From positions 1 to 15,499 of the forward strand of contig JBIOWF010000111.1 of NCBI GenBank assembly GCA_044868295.1: DNA of 15,499 bases, written 5' to 3'. Numbering within the stretch: the stretch's first letter is position 1; each line of letters begins with the position of its first letter. Source of the DNA: JBIOWF01 sp044868295 (GTDB lineage Bacteria; Actinomycetota; Actinomycetes; Streptosporangiales; Streptosporangiaceae). Below are positions 12,619 through 15,499 of this stretch, piece by piece. Under the pieces are notes generated by a model. That model worked only from the letters and a program-made list of their open reading frames with translations, did not search any database and was not told where the DNA came from. Both the position numbers and the translations under genes were made by a program.

Positions 12619-13554
12619 TCAGTCCACCAGCGTCCGGCCGGTGAGGTGCAAGAACACGTCCTCCAGCGTGGACCGGCGCACCAGCACGCCCGCCGGCGCC
12701 AGACCACGCCGGTGCACCTCGGCCACCGCCGCGTCACCGTCGTCGGCATATACCAGCAACCGGTCCGGCAACGGCTCCACCCTCTCACCGACCCCGTCAA
12801 GCTTGGCCGCGTAGTCCGCGCTCGCGTCCAGGCCGTCGGCGAAACGCAACTCGACCACCTCGGCCGTCGAATACGTCCCGATCAGCGCGCGCGGCGACCC
12901 CTCAGCGACGATCTTCCCGCCGTCCATGACGACGAGCCGGTCGCACAGCTGCTCGGCCTCGTCCATGTAATGCGTCGTCAGCACGAGCGTGGTGCCACGC
13001 TGCTTGAGCCGGAACAGCCGCTCCCACAGCAGGTGACGGGCCTGCGGGTCGAGCCCGGTGGTCGGCTCGTCCAACAGCACCAGATCCGGCTCGTTCACCA
13101 TCGCCCGCGCGATCGTCAGACGGCGCTTCATGCCACCCGACAACGGCTCGACCTTGCCGCCCGCCCGATCCGACAGCTGCACGAACTCCAGCAGCTCGTC
13201 GGCACGGCGGCGGCCCTCCGCCCGAGACAGCCCGAAATACCGGGCGTACGTGGTCAGGTTCTCCCGCACGGTCAGGTCGGGATCGAGATTGTCCAGCTGC
13301 GGGCACACCCCCAGACGCGCCCGGATCCTGGTGCCGTCACGCACCGGATCCATCCCCAGGATGCGCAACTCCCCGGAGGTCGGCGCGGACACACAGCTGA
13401 TCATGCGCATGGTCGAGGACTTGCCCGCACCGTTGGGCCCCAGGAAACCGAACGCCTCACCCGGCGCGACATCCAGGTCGATCCCGTCGACGGCGGTGAA
13501 CTCGCCGAAGCGTTTGACCAGGCCCCGAGCGAAAATCAAAGGTTGGACGCCCAC
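12619..13554 (-). CDS. ABC transporter ATP-binding protein, DrrA-like
   Basis: Cytoplasmic ATPase of an ABC-2 type exporter, 311 residues, normal length. Visible motifs are Walker A GPNGAGKS (39-46, Lys45), Q-loop Gln86 in VCPQLDNLD, signature LSGGM (138-142), Walker B LVLLDEP (158-164) with Glu163, and switch His195. The C-terminal 80 residues form the extra domain seen in DrrA-type proteins (VELRFADGLD, LVYADDGDAAVAEVHR, STLEDVFLHLTGR). Relatives export drugs, lipids or natural products; the substrate here is unknown. The GTG start at 13552-13554 has no Shine-Dalgarno, but TAGGGT lies eight bases upstream, so the message may be almost leaderless. The permease gene follows one base after the stop. 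Confidence 0.94.
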   Translation of the reverse strand: MGVQPLIFARGLVKRFGEFTAVDGIDLDVAPGEAFGFLGPNGAGKSSTMRMISCVSAPTSGELRILGMDPVRDGTRIRARLGVCPQLDNLDPDLTVRENLTTYARYFGLSRAEGRRRADELLEFVQLSDRAGGKVEPLSGGMKRRLTIARAMVNEPDLVLLDEPTTGLDPQARHLLWERLFRLKQRGTTLVLTTHYMDEAEQLCDRLVVMDGGKIVAEGSPRALIGTYSTAEVVELRFADGLDASADYAAKLDGVGERVEPLPDRLLVYADDGDAAVAEVHRRGLAPAGVLVRRSTLEDVFLHLTGRTLVD

Positions 13555-13562
13555 GCTTCGAG

Positions 13563-13568
13563 ACCCTA
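13563..13568 (-). promoter_or_regulatory. -10 box TAGGGT of the ABC transporter operon
   Basis: TAGGGT on the minus strand fits TANNNT and ends eight bases before the GTG at 13554. The upstream stretch 13580-13600 is AT-richer than its surroundings, but no close -35 match was seen. Confidence 0.35.
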
Positions 13569-13626
13569 ACCAACAGGTCCGACATTTCCACAGCCGTTTA
13601 ACGGCCAGGTCGTCCCGCGACCGCCG

Positions 13627-14241
13627 TCAGGCCAGGTTGCGCAGACCGTCGAGAACCGACAACAGCGTGTCCTCGTCCGGTCCCGTGGCACGCGCCGCCG
13701 GAGGATGACGGCGGACCCGCCTCGGCAGCCGCTGCGGCCCGGACCCCTGTACACGCAGACCCGGCGCCGCGATCTCGCACCACACGATCTTTCCCCGGTC
13801 CGGAGCCGGGTAGCACCCCCACTTTTTCGACAGCGCGCCGATCAGGAACAGCCCCCGCCCGCTCTCACCGAGGTCCTCTATTTCCTCTGTCTCCACTGTT
13901 TCCAGGCTCTGCCGGACGGCGGGCGCGACGTCGCTCACGTCCCACACCTCGACGAACAGGCTCCCCGCCGACAGGCGCAGCCGTACCGCGATCATCCGCA
14001 GCGCGACCGGGTACATCGACGAGGCCATCGGGGGAGTGCGGATGGCGTTCGTGGCGGTGACGGCGTTCGTCACCAGCTCGGAGGCGATCAGCTCAGCCGT
14101 GTCGGCGAGCTGCGACAGCTGCCACGCCGCCAGACGATCGCGCACGAAGGCGCGCGCCTGCCTCGGGGCGCCGGCGGTCGCGCCGAACACCTCGTCGGCC
14201 GTGCTCGGGTCACTATGCGGGGGAAAGGGCATCCTCAACAT
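13627..14241 (-). CDS. RsbW/SpoIIAB-like ATPase (anti-sigma regulatory kinase family)
   Basis: This 204-residue cytoplasmic protein has one GHKL-type ATPase domain (about 20-160) like anti-sigma factors and serine kinases of the RsbW group. The N box is ELIASELVTNAV with Glu55 and Asn59, the G1 region EVWDVSD (98-104), and the G2 box GESGRGLFLIGALS with Gly128 and Gly130. Such proteins bind sigma factors or phosphorylate anti-anti-sigma partners; lone copies without a neighbouring sigma gene are abundant in actinomycetes, and none is visible here. The C-terminal 45 residues are Arg and Pro rich and outside the domain. The start may be ATG 14241 or ATG 14232; neither has a well-spaced Shine-Dalgarno. 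An inverted repeat lies about 170 bases upstream. Confidence 0.85.
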   Translation of the reverse strand: MLRMPFPPHSDPSTADEVFGATAGAPRQARAFVRDRLAAWQLSQLADTAELIASELVTNAVTATNAIRTPPMASSMYPVALRMIAVRLRLSAGSLFVEVWDVSDVAPAVRQSLETVETEEIEDLGESGRGLFLIGALSKKWGCYPAPDRGKIVWCEIAAPGLRVQGSGPQRLPRRVRRHPPAARATGPDEDTLLSVLDGLRNLA

Positions 14242-14475
14242 CGGATCATCGGCGGGGGAGCGCCGGGGAGATCCGCCGTACGGCCCGAACGGTTATTGGA
14301 GGAAAGGTCATAGGTCTGATCATGTGACACCGCATATGTGGACGTAACCTACTTCGCGCCATTGGTGCACCTTTCTCCTGAAAACTACGAATGTGTTACC
14401 TGAGCGTAGGCTATCGAACACAGTGTCGATAGCTCGTCCGGCGGTTGATCGGTCACGTACCGCTTGGCCGATCAC
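14242..14475. other. AT-richer intergenic region upstream of the RsbW-like gene
   Basis: The stretch 14300-14420 is much less GC-rich than the rest of the window. It contains the inverted repeat at 14410-14433 and purine-rich Shine-Dalgarno-like runs on both strands (GGAGGAAAGG at 14296-14305 on plus, and AGGAGAAAG as complement of 14371-14379). No convincing gene follows either of them. Confidence 0.5.
14410..14433. promoter_or_regulatory. Inverted repeat GCTATCGA-N8-TCGATAGC, possible operator
   Basis: The eight-base arms at 14410-14417 and 14426-14433 are perfect, with spacer ACACAGTG. On the minus strand the left arm overlaps a possible -10 (TAGCCT or TACGCT, complement of 14403-14413) that would direct transcription toward the RsbW-like gene. 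Symmetry and position suit a dimeric repressor. The long leader (about 160 bases) that this promoter would produce is unusual. Confidence 0.4.
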
Positions 14476-14835
14476 CTATGTCCCCGAAGACACGGCCAAA
14501 GAGAGTGAGGAATGGACAAGCAGGACGGCTGCGGCACCAGCAGAAACCACCAGAATCCCGACGGACTGCACCCGATCACTGATCCGGGACCGCGGCACAC
14601 GGGACAGCGCCAGGCCGAGAAGCATCCCCGGAATCGTGTAAGCGGTCAGCAGCGCCGACGCGGCGAACGCGGACGGATGCAGTACAACATCCACCACGGC
14701 GGTCGTAGCCGTGACCACCACTCCCGTCGCCGCGACCGTCGCCCGGCTCGTGACCGGATCATGACCACGCATCAGCAGGGCGATGGGGGGACCCATGATC
14801 TCCCAAGAAACAATCACAGCCGCACCGAAGATCAC
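14476..14835 (-). CDS. TauE/SafE-family membrane protein, C-terminal half only
   Basis: This 119-residue hydrophobic protein has four predicted spans and matches the second half of TauE/SafE permeases (anion or sulfonate/sulfite exporters): the GPPIALLMRGHDP segment near residue 15, SRATVAATGVVV, and YTIPGMLLGLALSR with the typical basic loop. Full-length members have about 250 residues with two homologous halves, and here the first half is absent. The GTG at 14833-14835 overlaps the amidohydrolase stop as GTGA, so translation is coupled. Either a deletion fused the middle of a tauE gene to the end of the amidohydrolase gene, or this is a half-size version that dimerises. Reading the same frame upstream of the GTG shows no continuing family sequence. 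Confidence 0.65.
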   Translation of the reverse strand: MIFGAAVIVSWEIMGPPIALLMRGHDPVTSRATVAATGVVVTATTAVVDVVLHPSAFAASALLTAYTIPGMLLGLALSRVPRSRISDRVQSVGILVVSAGAAAVLLVHSSLSLAVSSGT

Positions 14836-15499
14836 AGCGGGAACAACGGAACACCGGCCCTTCCAGCGTTGCGAACCTTGTGCAACGCCGCCCGCGCCAC
14901 ACTCTCCCTGCCGGGGCCCAGCTCCACCCCGACGAAATCGTCAACCGCGAACGCCGTCGGCTCACCGTGATCGACCACGAGTCGCCCGTCCACGTAGACG
15001 CCCTGGAGGTTGGTCCGGTCATAAAACCTCACCAGATCCCATTCCAGATCCCACGAGCACGCCGTCTCCAGAACCCAGGCCCGCAGAACCAGTAGATCCG
15101 CCCGGAAACCGACCGCGATCGACCCCACCCGGTCACCGAGCCCGACCGCGCTCGCACCCCCGCGCGTCGCCGCCGCGACCCACACGGATCCCGCACCCGC
15201 GACGAAGTCGACCACCGCCATCGAGTGCACGAGACGCTGCGCGCTCTCCGCCGCATCCATCAATCTGAACCCGTCACTCCGGGTCGCGTCGGTGCCCAGC
15301 CCGAACCGGATCCCGGCGGCGGCGAAATCCAGCGCCGGCGCCACCGCGTTCCCCTTCCACGCGCTGGCGACCGGGTTGTAACTCACCGCCGTATCGGACG
15401 CGGCAAGCAGGTTCCGCTCACCTGGCGTGACAAGCGTGCAATGCGCCAGCAGAACATGCCGCCCCAGCACACCCAGATCCGCCAGCAACTCGATCGGAC
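14832..15499 (-). CDS. Amidohydrolase, cytosine/guanine deaminase-like (SsnA/AtzA superfamily), partial
   Basis: Metal-dependent hydrolase whose N-terminal half lies beyond the window. The visible 222 residues are open to the edge. HVLLAHCTLV carries the metal-binding His of the fourth strand, SYNPVASAWKGNAVAP is typical of the deaminase and chlorohydrolase group, and GIRFGLGTDATRSDGFRLMD contains the catalytic metal-binding Asp. GSIAVGFRADLLVL and GVYVDGRLVVDHG are the C-terminal beta-sandwich strands. The substrate is probably a purine, pyrimidine or triazine-like ring, but this part of the protein does not determine it. Stop TGA at 14832-14834 overlaps the GTG of the TauE-like gene, suggesting a shared operon. 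Confidence 0.88.
   Translation of the reverse strand, partial: PIELLADLGVLGRHVLLAHCTLVTPGERNLLAASDTAVSYNPVASAWKGNAVAPALDFAAAGIRFGLGTDATRSDGFRLMDAAESAQRLVHSMAVVDFVAGAGSVWVAAATRGGASAVGLGDRVGSIAVGFRADLLVLRAWVLETACSWDLEWDLVRFYDRTNLQGVYVDGRLVVDHGEPTAFAVDDFVGVELGPGRESVARAALHKVRNAGRAGVPLFPL

Noticed and set aside
14246..14362. Minus-strand 38-codon reading frame ending four bases before the RsbW-like ATG, with a purine-rich run upstream.
   Set aside because: Codon use is atypical (TTA, AGT, AGG, no third-position GC bias), the product is Arg/Pro rich, and the AGGAG spacing of 12 bases is too long. More likely part of a leader region.

Overview
The window is very GC-rich, with strong GC bias at third codon positions, frequent GTG/TTG starts, and -10-like TANNNT hexamers placed 6-9 bases before start codons. 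Together with the families present (actinobacterial RecD2, an L,D-transpeptidase lipoprotein with Ig-like domains, a DrrA-type ABC ATPase, a lone RsbW-type ATPase, DUF2786), this points to a filamentous actinomycete, most likely of the Streptosporangium/Nonomuraea kind. The genus is inference only.

Layout. 1-84 is the 3' end of a gene, possibly a translational GTPase of the EF-G/TetM type, followed by a strong GC hairpin. 185-1076 is a decayed MFS transporter that lacks its first third and carries a frameshift. 1224-1553 (-) encodes a small coiled-coil protein with 18-residue tandem repeats. 1777-3993 is recD2. 4046-4348 (-) is an ABM-domain protein. 4687-5886 is an L,D-transpeptidase lipoprotein followed by a hairpin terminator. 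6016-6195 (-) is a 59-residue single-span membrane protein found by reading the sequence by eye. 6276-6539 is a relic of an MBL-fold hydrolase. 6596-7645 (-) is a radical SAM protein of the Rv2578c/SplB-like group.

The most coherent module is 7741-11142. An AraC-type regulator with a DJ-1/PfpI sensor domain (-) diverges from a stand-alone DJ-1/PfpI enzyme resembling isonitrile hydratase (+). The 347-base intergenic region between them holds seven CGATCG-cored tandem repeats and a nested palindrome at the enzyme start. Downstream on + come an SMR-type exporter, a TetR regulator whose TTG start overlaps the exporter stop, and a DUF952 protein. A small-molecule sensing, hydrolysis and export unit is a reasonable hypothesis, but it is not demonstrated.

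The right part is all on the minus strand: a DUF2786 protein, a DrrA-like ABC ATPase with a permease that appears to have lost its middle by in-frame deletion, an RsbW-like ATPase regulator with an upstream inverted repeat, a half-length TauE/SafE permease coupled by GTGA overlap to an amidohydrolase, and the amidohydrolase itself, which runs off the window edge. Four shortened or decayed genes (MFS, MBL, ABC permease, TauE) in 15.5 kb suggest a region under weak selection. No tRNA, rRNA, CRISPR array or intact insertion sequence was seen.
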